Origin: Clostridiales bacterium
GTDB taxonomy: Bacteria > Bacillota > Clostridia > Saccharofermentanales > Saccharofermentanaceae
Assembly (NCBI GenBank): GCA_017427465.1
Contig: JAFRST010000035.1
Coordinates: 1-64,000 of the forward strand
Length of the DNA: 64,000 nucleotides
Direction: 5' to 3'
In this document: positions 1 to 8,609 of the stretch, one piece after another
Numbering within the stretch: position 1 is the stretch's first letter
How the letters are laid out: every line of letters begins with the position of its first letter
Notes under the pieces: generated by a model
Database searches by the model: none
Told to the model about the DNA's origin: nothing
What the model saw: the letters and a program-made list of their open reading frames with translations, nothing else
Position numbers and translations under genes: made by a program

Positions 1-1
1 T

Positions 2-562
2 GAGAACGTAATCTTCCTTTCTGCTGACGCTTTCGGCGTACTCCCTCCTGTTTCCATCCTCACACCTGAGCAGACAAAGTACTACTTCCTCTCAGGCTTC
101 ACAGCTAAGCTTGCCGGTACAGAGCGTGGAATCACAGAGCCTACACCTACATTCTCCGCTTGCTTCGGTCAGGCATTCCTTGAGCTCCACCCTACAAAGT
201 ATGCTGAAGAGCTCGTAAAGAAGATGGAGAAGTCCGGTGCTAAGGCTTACCTCGTTAACACAGGCTGGAACGGCACAGGCAAGAGAATCTCCATCCCTGA
301 TACACGTGGTATCATCGATGCTATCCTTGATGGTTCTATCAAGAACGCTCCTACAAAGAAGATCCCTTACTTCGATTTCGAAGTACCTACAGAGCTTCCC
401 GGTGTATCCACAGAGATCCTTGATCCCCGTGATACATATGCTGATGCAGCTGAGTGGGATAAGAAGGCTCAGGATCTTGCAGGCAGATTCATCAAGAACT
501 TCAAGAAGTATGAGACAAACGAAGCTGGTAAGGCATTAGTTGAGGCTGGTCCTAAGCTCTGA
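2..562 (+). CDS. pckA: Phosphoenolpyruvate carboxykinase (ATP), C-terminal part
   Basis: The gene enters from the left edge, so only about 186 C-terminal residues are seen. The visible frame has the ATP-PEPCK C-terminal signature: an opening stretch around [14 protein letters not shown], then [24 protein letters not shown] and LDPRDTYAD. In this family the enzyme interconverts oxaloacetate plus ATP with PEP, CO2 and ADP in the cytosol; in fermentative anaerobes it often runs towards oxaloacetate. A strong terminator follows the TGA by about 30 bases, so the gene is last in its transcript. PEP is also the substrate of the PEP mutase encoded near 30 kb, but no genetic link is visible. The start lies outside the window. 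Confidence 0.95.
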   Translation, partial: ENVIFLSADAFGVLPPVSILTPEQTKYYFLSGFTAKLAGTERGITEPTPTFSACFGQAFLELHPTKYAEELVKKMEKSGAKAYLVNTGWNGTGKRISIPDTRGIIDAILDGSIKNAPTKKIPYFDFEVPTELPGVSTEILDPRDTYADAAEWDKKAQDLAGRFIKNFKKYETNEAGKALVEAGPKL

Positions 563-590
563 TTCTTTAAGATCTGACTTTAAACTTACA

Positions 591-618
591 GAGGCTGTCT
601 TCGGACAGCCTCTTTTTT
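591..618 (+). terminator. Intrinsic terminator of pckA
   Basis: A perfect 9-bp stem (GAGGCTGTC / GACAGCCTC) with a TTCG tetraloop is followed by six T residues. It lies about 30 bases after the pckA stop codon. Confidence 0.95.
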
Positions 619-690
619 GCATTGATGTAAGTTCTTCGTTCATTCTCAGACACCGGTATAAATTATATTTATTAATAGGCATGTAATAAT

Positions 691-719
691 TTATTAGAAT
701 ATTAGTGGTATATTATAAA
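691..719 (+). promoter_or_regulatory. Possible promoter of the TetR-type gene
   Basis: A TTATTA box and a TATAAA box are separated by 17 bases, 32 bases upstream of the regulator's ATG. The -35 match is weak and the region is very AT-rich, so this is tentative. Confidence 0.35.
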
Positions 720-750
720 TATAAAAAATTTCAGATATCAGGGTCGGACT

Positions 751-1317
751 ATGAAGAAATCTACTGACATCAGAGTTATTAAGACACAGAAGGCTTTGCT
801 TAGCGCTTTGGGAGAGCTTATCCAGAACAAGAAGCTCTCATGCATCACGATCACTGAACTTTGTACCAAAGCTAACCTCAACCGCAACACTTTCTATTAC
901 CACTACAACAACATTTATGAATTACTGGCTGAATACAAGCAGCTACTGATGGAAGAATTCTCCTCCGTGCTAGATGTTAATAAGAACCGCACTAACAGGA
1001 CCGTTCTTGATATCTGCAAGATCATTTACCGTCATCCGGGTTTTATGCGCATCATCATCTCCCCTAACTGCGATCTTGATTACTTTGACGACATCTTCGG
1101 TGTTGCATCTGAGAAAGCCCGGATCCTTATGGACAAAAAGCACGAGATCAAGACTACGGCTGATCACCTTGCTTGCTGCTACTGCAATGCCGGCTGTGTT
1201 GCCGTACTCCGCGAATGGGTATCTGAAGGAATGAAGGAATCTCCTGAGGACATTGCCGAGATCATCTCCCAGGCATCCAGGAAAGGTCCTATTTCCATTC
1301 TTTTCCCTGAGAATTGA
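751..1317 (+). CDS. TetR/AcrR-family transcriptional regulator
   Basis: This 188-residue protein has the TetR layout: an N-terminal DNA-binding domain with a helix-turn-helix at about residues 32-58 (TITELCTKANLNRNTFYYHY) and a helical C-terminal ligand and dimer domain. The pattern of recognition helix ending in TFYYHY is typical of the family. The ligand and target are unknown. The gene is monocistronic between two terminators, and the neighbours are a PEPCK gene and a divergent lipoprotein operon, neither an obvious target. The ribosome site before the ATG is weak (AGGG). Such proteins usually repress and respond to small molecules; autoregulation is possible but no clear operator palindrome was found upstream. 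Confidence 0.85.
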   Translation: MKKSTDIRVIKTQKALLSALGELIQNKKLSCITITELCTKANLNRNTFYYHYNNIYELLAEYKQLLMEEFSSVLDVNKNRTNRTVLDICKIIYRHPGFMRIIISPNCDLDYFDDIFGVASEKARILMDKKHEIKTTADHLACCYCNAGCVAVLREWVSEGMKESPEDIAEIISQASRKGPISILFPEN

Positions 1318-1339
1318 CCGGTCAGATTATTTCATAATA

Positions 1340-1365
1340 AAAGGCGGATCATCTCCGCCTTTTTT
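1340..1365. terminator. Bidirectional terminator
   Basis: A 9-bp stem (AAAGGCGGA / TCCGCCTTT) is flanked by A residues on one side and T residues on the other. It can end both the plus-strand regulator gene and the convergent minus-strand membrane-protein gene. Confidence 0.92.
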
Positions 1366-1382
1366 ATTTTAGGTTTTTCTTG

Positions 1383-1838
1383 TCAGTCATCGTTGCCGAT
1401 AGCGTTCCAGATCATGAGAACCAGCACCAGTACGGCTGAGAATATCAGCATGAAGAATCCCGGGCCGTCAATTACGTCGATATTGTAATCAGACTGATAA
1501 CTGAATGCATCAACGAATTTCCCGGTGATATTCAGAACTGCTTTATCGCTGTCCTGCTGCAAAGTCATGGTGAATAATCCCCATAACGATGCACCGACAT
1601 TTACAAGCGAGCCGATAACATAACCCTTCTTTAATCCTACCATCGTAAACAGTATGACCATGACGGCAGAAACGACGATCACTATCCCATAGAATTGCGG
1701 GAACAATGTCGCAGTAGCCGAATCATTGATGACCTGTCCGTTGATGGTTCCCGTTGCCGTTACTGTGTAGTACGGCAGGAACGCCGAGAGCCCCGAGCAA
1801 AGGCACGCCAGGATCAAAAAGACCTTCCTTACATTCAT
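1383..1838 (-). CDS. Small four-helix membrane protein, function unknown
   Basis: The product has 151 residues and about four hydrophobic segments (roughly 5-27, 47-68, 73-95 and 127-147), with a polar loop of about 30 residues between the third and fourth. I do not recognise a family. The ATG is preceded by a good ribosome site (GGGAGG, 8 bases away). The gene starts 28 bases after the stop of the upstream lipoprotein gene and ends at the bidirectional terminator, so the two form a small operon of envelope proteins. No catalytic motif is visible. Confidence 0.7.
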   Translation of the reverse strand: MNVRKVFLILACLCSGLSAFLPYYTVTATGTINGQVINDSATATLFPQFYGIVIVVSAVMVILFTMVGLKKGYVIGSLVNVGASLWGLFTMTLQQDSDKAVLNITGKFVDAFSYQSDYNIDVIDGPGFFMLIFSAVLVLVLMIWNAIGNDD

Positions 1839-1866
1839 TTTCTTATCCTCCCTTATATTTTAATTA

Positions 1867-3090
1867 TCAAGAATTGTAATCTTCATTCTGGATAACAAAA
1901 TTAAAATACGAATCATATGTTTCATGGCTTCCGCCAAAAATGATCTCGGTATTGCTTTCGAGTTTGACACTGCTGGAATCGCTGAAGAAATAAGTCTCCA
2001 GTTTTCCGTAGTAAGAAGAGAACTTATGATAATAGAGCTCATAATCGTACTGTTCCTGCTCAGGTGTAACATTCAGGTTCCAATAGATAATGTCGAAAAC
2101 CTTTCCTGAATCAGGATTAGAGATGATCGATATCTCGTTATACTTTACTTCAGCAATAGAAAAATCCAAACCTTCATACAAATACTCTACTGTATCATCA
2201 TAGTCTTCCGTGAGCTTCTCACCGTCCTTGAGCTCAATATTGAGATAATCTTCGATCATCTTCTTTACTGTGTCCTGGTCATTTCCAAAACAGCTTTCAG
2301 TAAATTCGATAATGCTCTCAAGTTCAGGATCGAGTACGTCACTCGTAGGGAAGATTGCATTACAGCCAGGTACAAAATCCGGATCTGCTGATATAGCTAT
2401 CTCCATCTGATTATTCCCGGGGATACCGAAGCAGTTCTCGCCCCAGGTAACGGCTACGACAACGTTCCCGGCATTCCACTTCTGACTCTCAGCCTTATCG
2501 GCCTTCATCCAAGCCGTATCACACATCTCGGATTTACCGTATTTTTTCTCTAAGACTTCGCAAACAGACTTATACGCTTCTTCGGCAGGAAGGTTAAGGT
2601 CAGAACTAATATCGTCAGACTCTTTAGCACCCATAGACAGGTATTGTGCTTCCGTTATGCAGTAATCCAGCTCGATGATACTGTAATCCTTCAAATAATA
2701 ATGAAAGCTCTTTATAAAAGCGCCGTCTAAGTCAAATCCGTCTCCCATAAATGAGACGGATCCCTCATAATAGTCATTGACAAAATAACTGCCGCTAAAA
2801 GCATATATATCATACATGGCATCACTAAAAGTTACCGGATCACTTCCCATAAAAGATTCAGCGAGCCCAATAGTCTCAACTAATGATGAACGGTCAAAAT
2901 CATAATTATCGGGATCTGACGGATCGTTCACAACAACCGGATCTTCCGTCTCATCCTGCTCAACTTTATAAACGGGATCGTCATCTTCTTCAGCATCTAT
3001 GTCGCTGATATCATTCTTTTTGCAAGAACCGAGAGTTAATGCAAGTGCAAAGATCAACGCCAAAGAAACGTACTTTAATGACTTCTTCAC
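1867..3090 (-). CDS. Lipoprotein with two-fold internal repeat, function unknown
   Basis: The N-terminus is a lipoprotein signal peptide: basic residues, a hydrophobic run, then the lipobox LGSC, with the modified Cys at about residue 23. An acidic linker rich in Asp and Glu follows. The mature part seems internally duplicated: each half has a stretch of the form IxxFxESxxGxDxxT (AESFMGSD and TESCFGND) and later a KKYGK/SYYGK stretch. This suggests two copies of one domain, facing the cell exterior. I chose the GTG at 3090 because GGGGTGAG lies five bases upstream; a GTG at 3099 would overlap that site. The gene forms an operon with the following membrane protein. No enzymatic motif is seen. 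Confidence 0.7.
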   Translation of the reverse strand: MKKSLKYVSLALIFALALTLGSCKKNDISDIDAEEDDDPVYKVEQDETEDPVVVNDPSDPDNYDFDRSSLVETIGLAESFMGSDPVTFSDAMYDIYAFSGSYFVNDYYEGSVSFMGDGFDLDGAFIKSFHYYLKDYSIIELDYCITEAQYLSMGAKESDDISSDLNLPAEEAYKSVCEVLEKKYGKSEMCDTAWMKADKAESQKWNAGNVVVAVTWGENCFGIPGNNQMEIAISADPDFVPGCNAIFPTSDVLDPELESIIEFTESCFGNDQDTVKKMIEDYLNIELKDGEKLTEDYDDTVEYLYEGLDFSIAEVKYNEISIISNPDSGKVFDIIYWNLNVTPEQEQYDYELYYHKFSSYYGKLETYFFSDSSSVKLESNTEIIFGGSHETYDSYFNFVIQNEDYNS

Positions 3091-3130
3091 TTTTCTCACC
3101 CCATATTAAAAATAATTGATAATCAAAATC

Positions 3131-3159
3131 ATTATATTTTAAAACCTGTATTTTTCCAA
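3131..3159 (-). promoter_or_regulatory. Promoter of the lipoprotein operon
   Basis: On the minus strand, TTGGAA and TATAAT are separated by exactly 17 bases, about 40 bases upstream of the lipoprotein start. The -10 matches the sigma-A consensus perfectly. Confidence 0.75.
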
Positions 3160-3166
3160 TTACGAA

Positions 3167-3258
3167 ATGTCCCTAAACACCCCGATATACGGCCACTTCG
3201 ATGATTTTTTCGAAAAAAGTCAACTATGTGGCCGCAAAACAGACACTTTAGGATACAT
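3167..3258. repeat. Long imperfect palindrome, about 92 bp
   Basis: Three nested inverted segments share one centre near 3212: ATGT.CCTAAA at 3167-3178 with TTTAGGATACAT at 3247-3258, CGGCCAC at 3190-3196 with GTGGCCG at 3228-3234, and TTTTTTCGAAAAAA at 3205-3218 at the centre. It lies between the terminator of the downstream gene and the lipoprotein promoter. It resembles an intergenic repeat or a mini-inverted element, but no second copy was noticed in this window. Confidence 0.6.
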
Positions 3259-3269
3259 TTTCGGGTAAC

Positions 3270-3297
3270 AAAAAAGCGTCCTCCCGAAGGAAGACGC
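3270..3297 (-). terminator. Terminator of the barrel/acyl-CoA synthetase fusion gene
   Basis: On the minus strand, GCGTCTTCC, a TTCG loop and GGAGGACGC are followed by six T residues, starting about 16 bases after the stop codon. Confidence 0.92.
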
Positions 3298-3313
3298 CCT
3301 GAAAGATAAAATA

Positions 3314-5839
3314 TTAAGCAGTTACGATCTTATTCGCATTCTCAAGGCCGTGCCTCTCGATAGCCTGTTCCCTCATCTTGTACTTTAAGATCTTACCAGC
3401 AGCATTCATCGGGAAACCGTCAACGAAGTCAACATATCTCGGGATCTTGTGTTTAGCCATGTGAGTCTTAACATATTCCTTAATCTCTTCTTCGGAAGAC
3501 TCTTCACCGGGCTTTAAGACGACCGCAGCAAGGATCTCTTCACCGTAATCAGCATCGGGAACACCGATTACCTGTACGTCCTGGATCTTAGGATGTGTAT
3601 AGAGGAAATCCTCGATTTCCTTCGGATAGATATTCTCACCGCCGCGGATGATCATGTCCTTGATACGTCCTGTGATCTTGTAGTAACCGTCTTCAGGTCT
3701 CCTGAGAGCCAAATCTCCTGAGTGGAGCCAGCCTTCTTCATCGATTGCTGCTGCGGTAGCTTCGGGCATCTTGTAGTAACCCTTCATGATGTTATAACCG
3801 CGTGCACAGAACTCACCCGGAACACCGTCAGGAAGCTCTTCGCCTGTCTCCGGGTCAACGATCTTGGTCTCAACACCGAAGATGGAAGGTCCTACGGTAT
3901 TAACTCTCTGCTCGATCGTGTCTGTAGTCTTAGACATTGTCGTAGCAGGAGAAGCCTCTGTCTGGCCGTATGTGATAACAATCTCAGGCATGTGCATCTT
4001 CTCGATAACTTCTTCCATAGTCTTGATCGGGCAAGGGCTGCCTGCCATGATGCCTGTTCTCATGTGCGAGAAGTCTGTCTTAGGGAAGTTTTCGTGACCG
4101 AGCATTGCGATGAACATCGTAGGAACACCGTGGAAGCATGTGATCTTCTCCTGGTTAATGCAGTGCAGGCCTTTTCGGGGTGAGAAAGCAGTGATCGGAG
4201 ACATTGTAACTGCATGAGTTACGGATGCGGTCATTGCGAGAACCATGCCGAAGCAGTGGAACATCGGTACCTGGATCATCATGCGGTCAAAGGATGACAG
4301 ATCCATGCAGTCGCCGATAGCCTTACCGTTGTTAACAACGTTGTAGTGTGTGAGCATAACGCCCTTAGGGAAACCTGTAGTGCCGGAAGTGTACTGCATG
4401 TTGCAGACATCGTGCTTATCGATAGTCCTTCTGATCTTTTCGACATCAGAAACATTGACCTTCTCAGCCAAAGCAGGAAGCTCATCCCAGTGGAAGCATC
4501 CGGGAACATGTGATTCGCAAGTGATGACGTTCTTCAAAACAGGAAGTCTTGCTGCTTCGAGCTTACCGGGCTCACTGTCCTTTAACTCAGGGCAGATCTC
4601 ATTGATGATCTGTAAATAATCGCAGTCCTTGAACTTATCGATCATGACGAGCGTGCATGTATCAGACTGTCTGAGCAGGTACTCGATCTCGTGGATCTTG
4701 TAAGCTGTGTTGACTGTCACGAGTACGCAGCCGATCTTTGTTGCAGCCCAGAATGTCAGATACCACTGGGGAACATTGGTAGCCCAGATAGCGATGTGGT
4801 CACCCTTCTTACAGCCCATAGCGAGGAAAGCGCGGGCGAGGTTATCAACATCGTCACGGAACTCAGGATATGTTCTGGTATAGTCGAGTTCTGTATATCT
4901 GAAAGCATACTGATTCGGGAAGAGCTCGCAGATCTTATCCAAAACATCCGGGAATGTCAGATCGATCAATGTCTCCTTGGGCCAGGGATAGTAACCTGTA
5001 CCTCTTGTGTCTGTCTGGAGTTCGAACTTCTTCTGCGGACGGTATGACTCCATGTAGTTTGCGAACTGCGGAATGACGATACCGGCATTCTCAAGATCCT
5101 TGGACCATCTGTAAACCCACTCAAGAGATACATAACCGAGATAATCGATAGATTGGAGAGCGTCGAACATTTCCTTTAAAGGCATATCGCCCAAGCCCAT
5201 GAGCTTGTAAGATACCTTACCGTCGACCATGACGGAGTCTTTTACGTGAACGTGCTTGATGTACTCGCCAAGGTTATTTACGGTATCAACGGGTGACTCG
5301 CCCATAAAGCGGTACGGGTGATGCATATCCCAAAGGGCTGCTGCCTTTCTGGAACCGATTGCATCAAGTACTTTCTTAAGTCTCTTAGTATCAGCATAAA
5401 CGCCGTTTGTCTCGATGAGCAAAGTAACGTTCATTTCCTCAGCATAAGGAACGAGCTCTTTCATAATTGAGATAACAACTTCATCGTCGATCTCTTTCTC
5501 AGGTGCCGGATTACGGTCGCCAAGAACACGGATATAAGAAGTTCCGAGCTTATTTGCGAGCTCGATATATGCCCTGATCTCAGCGATTGCCTTATCCTTG
5601 GTAGCAAGGTCGTTTACAGGCTCACCTGATGAAAGACAAGGGATTGCGAGCTTTAATTCCTTAAGCTTTGCTACTGTCTTGGGAAGGTTTGCCTCAGTAA
5701 ACGGCGGAGCCTTAACTGAGAATATATCCTGACCGAGACCTCTGATCTCAATTCCGTTGAAATTGAAGTCCTTGGCCATCGAGTAAATGTCCTGCCAGGA
5801 AAAATCTGGACAAGCGAGTGTTGAAAAGCAAGTTAACAT
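3314..5839 (-). CDS. Fusion of a sugar isomerase/epimerase-type TIM barrel and an acyl-CoA synthetase
   Basis: The 841-residue protein is two enzymes in one chain. Residues 1 to about 270 resemble xylose-isomerase-like (AP endonuclease 2) TIM barrels: FNGIEIRGLG near the N-terminus, LLIETNG, ALWDMHHPYR and KHVHVKDS supply the typical Glu, Asp and His metal ligands. Residues from about 285 on are an AMP-binding long- or medium-chain acyl-CoA synthetase, with the phosphate loop YTSGTTGFPKG near 484-494, ITYGQTEASP, the GWLHSGDL segment and a C-terminal GKILKYKMRE ending. That half should convert a carboxylic acid, ATP and CoA to acyl-CoA; the barrel's substrate is unknown. No frameshift separates the halves, and one promoter and one terminator bracket the gene. 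It may share fatty-acid substrates with the adjacent lipid operon. Confidence 0.85.
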   Translation of the reverse strand: MLTCFSTLACPDFSWQDIYSMAKDFNFNGIEIRGLGQDIFSVKAPPFTEANLPKTVAKLKELKLAIPCLSSGEPVNDLATKDKAIAEIRAYIELANKLGTSYIRVLGDRNPAPEKEIDDEVVISIMKELVPYAEEMNVTLLIETNGVYADTKRLKKVLDAIGSRKAAALWDMHHPYRFMGESPVDTVNNLGEYIKHVHVKDSVMVDGKVSYKLMGLGDMPLKEMFDALQSIDYLGYVSLEWVYRWSKDLENAGIVIPQFANYMESYRPQKKFELQTDTRGTGYYPWPKETLIDLTFPDVLDKICELFPNQYAFRYTELDYTRTYPEFRDDVDNLARAFLAMGCKKGDHIAIWATNVPQWYLTFWAATKIGCVLVTVNTAYKIHEIEYLLRQSDTCTLVMIDKFKDCDYLQIINEICPELKDSEPGKLEAARLPVLKNVITCESHVPGCFHWDELPALAEKVNVSDVEKIRRTIDKHDVCNMQYTSGTTGFPKGVMLTHYNVVNNGKAIGDCMDLSSFDRMMIQVPMFHCFGMVLAMTASVTHAVTMSPITAFSPRKGLHCINQEKITCFHGVPTMFIAMLGHENFPKTDFSHMRTGIMAGSPCPIKTMEEVIEKMHMPEIVITYGQTEASPATTMSKTTDTIEQRVNTVGPSIFGVETKIVDPETGEELPDGVPGEFCARGYNIMKGYYKMPEATAAAIDEEGWLHSGDLALRRPEDGYYKITGRIKDMIIRGGENIYPKEIEDFLYTHPKIQDVQVIGVPDADYGEEILAAVVLKPGEESSEEEIKEYVKTHMAKHKIPRYVDFVDGFPMNAAGKILKYKMREQAIERHGLENANKIVTA

Positions 5840-5885
5840 AAATATTTCCTCTTATATATTAATAGTCTTATTTAACAACCTTGTG

Positions 5886-5914
5886 ATTATATAGGTTATT
5901 ACGGATTTTGTAAA
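5886..5914 (-). promoter_or_regulatory. Promoter of the barrel/acyl-CoA synthetase gene
   Basis: On the minus strand, TTTACA and a perfect TATAAT are separated by 17 bases, about 47 bases upstream of the start codon. This makes the fusion gene a unit of its own after plsX. Confidence 0.85.
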
Positions 5915-5971
5915 ACATTCGCATGGATTTTTGGCTTATGCGAGAAAGCCGAACAATACAATATGGCCGCT

Positions 5972-6919
5972 TTAGCAGCCTAGCGCCTGAAGTAGGCAAT
6001 TTAGGATCGTATTGGCGTCAGCTTTACCGTGAGCCTTTATGATGGGCTTTCTGATACCGAGAATTACAGCGCCGGCGAGATCATTGTACTTGTAGAGCTG
6101 GCCGAGATCATCGATGTGAGATGCCACCTTTGACTTTGCATCTTCATCAATACCTTCAAAGATCTTCTCCTTGAGGCTGTCTACTAAGAATCTTCCCTGC
6201 GCTTCCAGGCCTTTGAGCAAAGCGTTGCCTACCAGTCCGGAGCAGATATATACGTCTGCCTTGTTATCGAAAATATGATCGGGCTCTACATTACCAACAA
6301 AGTTAATGCCTGATTCCCTGATCAAAGCGCTTGCGGCAACCATCTCGGTAGTTCCCTTACCTTCCTCAGAACCGACATTGAGCATAGCTACTCTCGGATT
6401 CATGAGCCCTCTGCTCATCATGTACTCGGCGCCGAGGAGCGCATACTGGTCGTAGTCTTCGACAGAAGGATTGAGATTAGATCCGCAGTCAACCAAAAGG
6501 AATCTGCCGCCCTTGTTATCGGAGGGCAAAAGCGCACCGAGGACAGGCTTATGGGCATTCTTGTTAAGACCGACCTTAACGAGTGAACTTACAATGAGAG
6601 AACCGGTAGAACCTACACTGACATAAGACTTCGCATCAGTGGAAGCTAATAATTCGCAGCCTTTGATGAGCGAGAACGGCTCACCTGTTCTGACTGCGAC
6701 AAGAGGATTTAAGTTGTTATCAAGGATATTCGGACAGTTTACGATCTCATATCTGCCTTCAAATTCAGGGTGCTGATTAAGTCTGGCAGCGAGCATCTCA
6801 TAAGGCCCGACAAAAGTGATAAAAAGGTCAGAGCGTTCAGACAGCGCTTTATAAGCGCCGACGATCAATACGTCAACTGAATTGTCTCCTCCAAAGAGGT
6901 CTAAGATGATCTTCTCCAT
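5972..6919 (-). CDS. plsX: PlsX-like phosphate acyltransferase
   Basis: The 315-residue product follows the PlsX pattern: an N-terminal LDLFGGDNS stretch, SVGSTGSLI, LLVDCGSN, MLNVGSEEGKG and NFVGNVEPDHIF, then a GLVGNALLK segment. PlsX is a peripheral membrane enzyme that interconverts acyl-ACP and acyl-phosphate, linking acyl carrier protein to phospholipid synthesis. Here it follows FakA by 37 bases and is the last gene of the lipid operon. Next to two FakB-like proteins and a dedicated ACP, it could pass exogenous or recycled acyl groups from acyl-phosphate to ACP. It is somewhat divergent (LFGGD instead of the usual AMGGD), so it may be a second, specialised PlsX rather than the housekeeping copy. 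No terminator was recognised after it. Confidence 0.85.
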   Translation of the reverse strand: MEKIILDLFGGDNSVDVLIVGAYKALSERSDLFITFVGPYEMLAARLNQHPEFEGRYEIVNCPNILDNNLNPLVAVRTGEPFSLIKGCELLASTDAKSYVSVGSTGSLIVSSLVKVGLNKNAHKPVLGALLPSDNKGGRFLLVDCGSNLNPSVEDYDQYALLGAEYMMSRGLMNPRVAMLNVGSEEGKGTTEMVAASALIRESGINFVGNVEPDHIFDNKADVYICSGLVGNALLKGLEAQGRFLVDSLKEKIFEGIDEDAKSKVASHIDDLGQLYKYNDLAGAVILGIRKPIIKAHGKADANTILNCLLQALGC

Positions 6920-6956
6920 CCGACATTCTTAAAACCTGACCTTATAGTTTATGCGT

Positions 6957-8573
6957 TTATGAGAACGCAATAACGTAATTATATATATTTTGGCCGCCTA
7001 AGCAAGAGAAAATCTCCGCAGAAGAGCATAAACCTGATATAGATGACATCATGCTGTCAGCAAGATCTTTGTCCTCGTCATTGCCTGAAAAGACCATGAC
7101 TGACTCATAACTGTCTACTTCAGGCACTGTCGGCAGGAACTTAAGTACGCACTCCTTAAGATCTTTATCAGCACAGGTAATTATGTCATCGTCAAGTACG
7201 CCGATATAATCACCGCTCATAACGCTGACGCCGTTATAAACGCCTGTCTTGTCAGCTTTTGCGATAAGTCCTGTATGAACGCCCTGAAGGGCCTTATTCA
7301 TTGTCTTCTCGATTTCTTCGCAAGAAGCGCTACTGTCGATAAGTGACAGAGCAAGATAGCCTTCAGCCATAGACTTGGTAGGAACAATGTGGATAACTGA
7401 ATCCTTATTAACTTCCCTTACCTTCTCAGCTGTCATGATGATATTCTTGTTGTTAGGCAAAAGGATGATGTGCTTGGCTGAGGCTGCTTTGCAGGCATCA
7501 GTTAAGTCCTGCAGCGAGAGATTATCAGACTGCCCGCCTCTTGCCACACGGGCAACTCCCATCTCCTTAAAGAGATTCTCGAATCCGTCGCCGTCAGCTA
7601 CGGCAACGATAGCGACATCCTTCATGTTCTCGAGGAACGACTCGTGATGCTGGATAGTCATATTCTCTATCTTGAGCTTTACGAACTCACCATATCTGTG
7701 ATAGTAAGCCATTACAGACTCAGGCTTTAGTGTATGGATGTGGATCTTGACCTGATTGTTGTCTTTAACCAGAACGAGAGAATTACCGAAGTCTCTCATG
7801 TCAGATCTGACAAGCTCTTCATTAAAGTCATCGATCTTATCGTCATTGAGCTGGATGATCATCTCGGTGCAGTAACCGAATTCAGCAAGGCCTTCACCGC
7901 CCATGCTTACAGGGACGTTACCCTTAACATTGGCAACAGACTCGAATTCGGAGAAATCAACACTGAAAGTGTCATCAAGAGCTTCCATCATACCTGTAAC
8001 GAGGCAGAGGAATCCCATAGCGCCGCTATCCAAAACATCATATTCCTTAAGGACAGGAAGAAGTTCAGGCGTATTCTTAAGTGATTCGGCAGCGCCCTCT
8101 ACTATAGCCTTCATGAACTCTTCAGTAGTAGTGTCTTCATCAAGACTGTCTTCCGCATTCTCCTGCGCCTCACGGCAGACTGTAAGGAATGTGCCCTCGA
8201 CAGGCTCAGCTACTGAGTTATATGCGCTTCCCGTTCCTTCAATAAAAGCAGCATCGAGTGTGCCTGCATTGACCTCATCAAAATCCTTGAATGCCTTAAG
8301 GAATCCCTTAAGCCACTGCGAGAGGATAACACCGGAATTGCCCTGTGAACTCATCAGAGCACTCGTATAAAGATCATCAAAATCTTTAGGTGTGAGGTCT
8401 CTGTCACCAATATCCATAAGGGTCTTGATGATGCCCGACATGGTCTTATCCATGTTCGTACCCGTATCACCGTCAGGGATAGGGAAAACATTCATGTCGT
8501 TTAATGTCTGCTTATTATCTAAGATCTTCTTGGCTCCGCCAATAAGCATCTTCTTAAGGATAGATAGTTCCAT
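6957..8573 (-). CDS. fakA: Fatty acid kinase subunit FakA (DhaL/DAK2 domain protein)
   Basis: The protein has 538 residues. The N-terminal DhaL-type kinase domain (about 1-200) carries PIPDGDTGTNMDKTM at 32-46, whose Asp residues bind the ATP-Mg ions; SSQGNSGVILSQ follows at about 74-85. A middle domain starts near FGYCTEMIIQL, with a C-terminal DegV-like region ending near residue 538. In Gram-positive bacteria FakA phosphorylates fatty acids held by a FakB protein, giving acyl-phosphate for PlsX or PlsY. The gene sits between a fakB-like gene and plsX, which fits exactly. It is not a dihydroxyacetone kinase, since no DhaK or DhaM partner is present and the length is that of FakA. The ribosome site is unclear (AGGA very close to the ATG). 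Confidence 0.92.
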   Translation of the reverse strand: MELSILKKMLIGGAKKILDNKQTLNDMNVFPIPDGDTGTNMDKTMSGIIKTLMDIGDRDLTPKDFDDLYTSALMSSQGNSGVILSQWLKGFLKAFKDFDEVNAGTLDAAFIEGTGSAYNSVAEPVEGTFLTVCREAQENAEDSLDEDTTTEEFMKAIVEGAAESLKNTPELLPVLKEYDVLDSGAMGFLCLVTGMMEALDDTFSVDFSEFESVANVKGNVPVSMGGEGLAEFGYCTEMIIQLNDDKIDDFNEELVRSDMRDFGNSLVLVKDNNQVKIHIHTLKPESVMAYYHRYGEFVKLKIENMTIQHHESFLENMKDVAIVAVADGDGFENLFKEMGVARVARGGQSDNLSLQDLTDACKAASAKHIILLPNNKNIIMTAEKVREVNKDSVIHIVPTKSMAEGYLALSLIDSSASCEEIEKTMNKALQGVHTGLIAKADKTGVYNGVSVMSGDYIGVLDDDIITCADKDLKECVLKFLPTVPEVDSYESVMVFSGNDEDKDLADSMMSSISGLCSSAEIFSCLGGQNIYNYVIAFS

Positions 8574-8609
8574 TTCCTAATATTCTCTTCCTATTATTCC
8601 TTGTTTATT

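Noticed and set aside
5926..5950. Hairpin GGCTT...AAGCC as a terminator after plsX
   Set aside because: The stem is only 5 bp and is followed on the minus strand by A residues rather than T residues.
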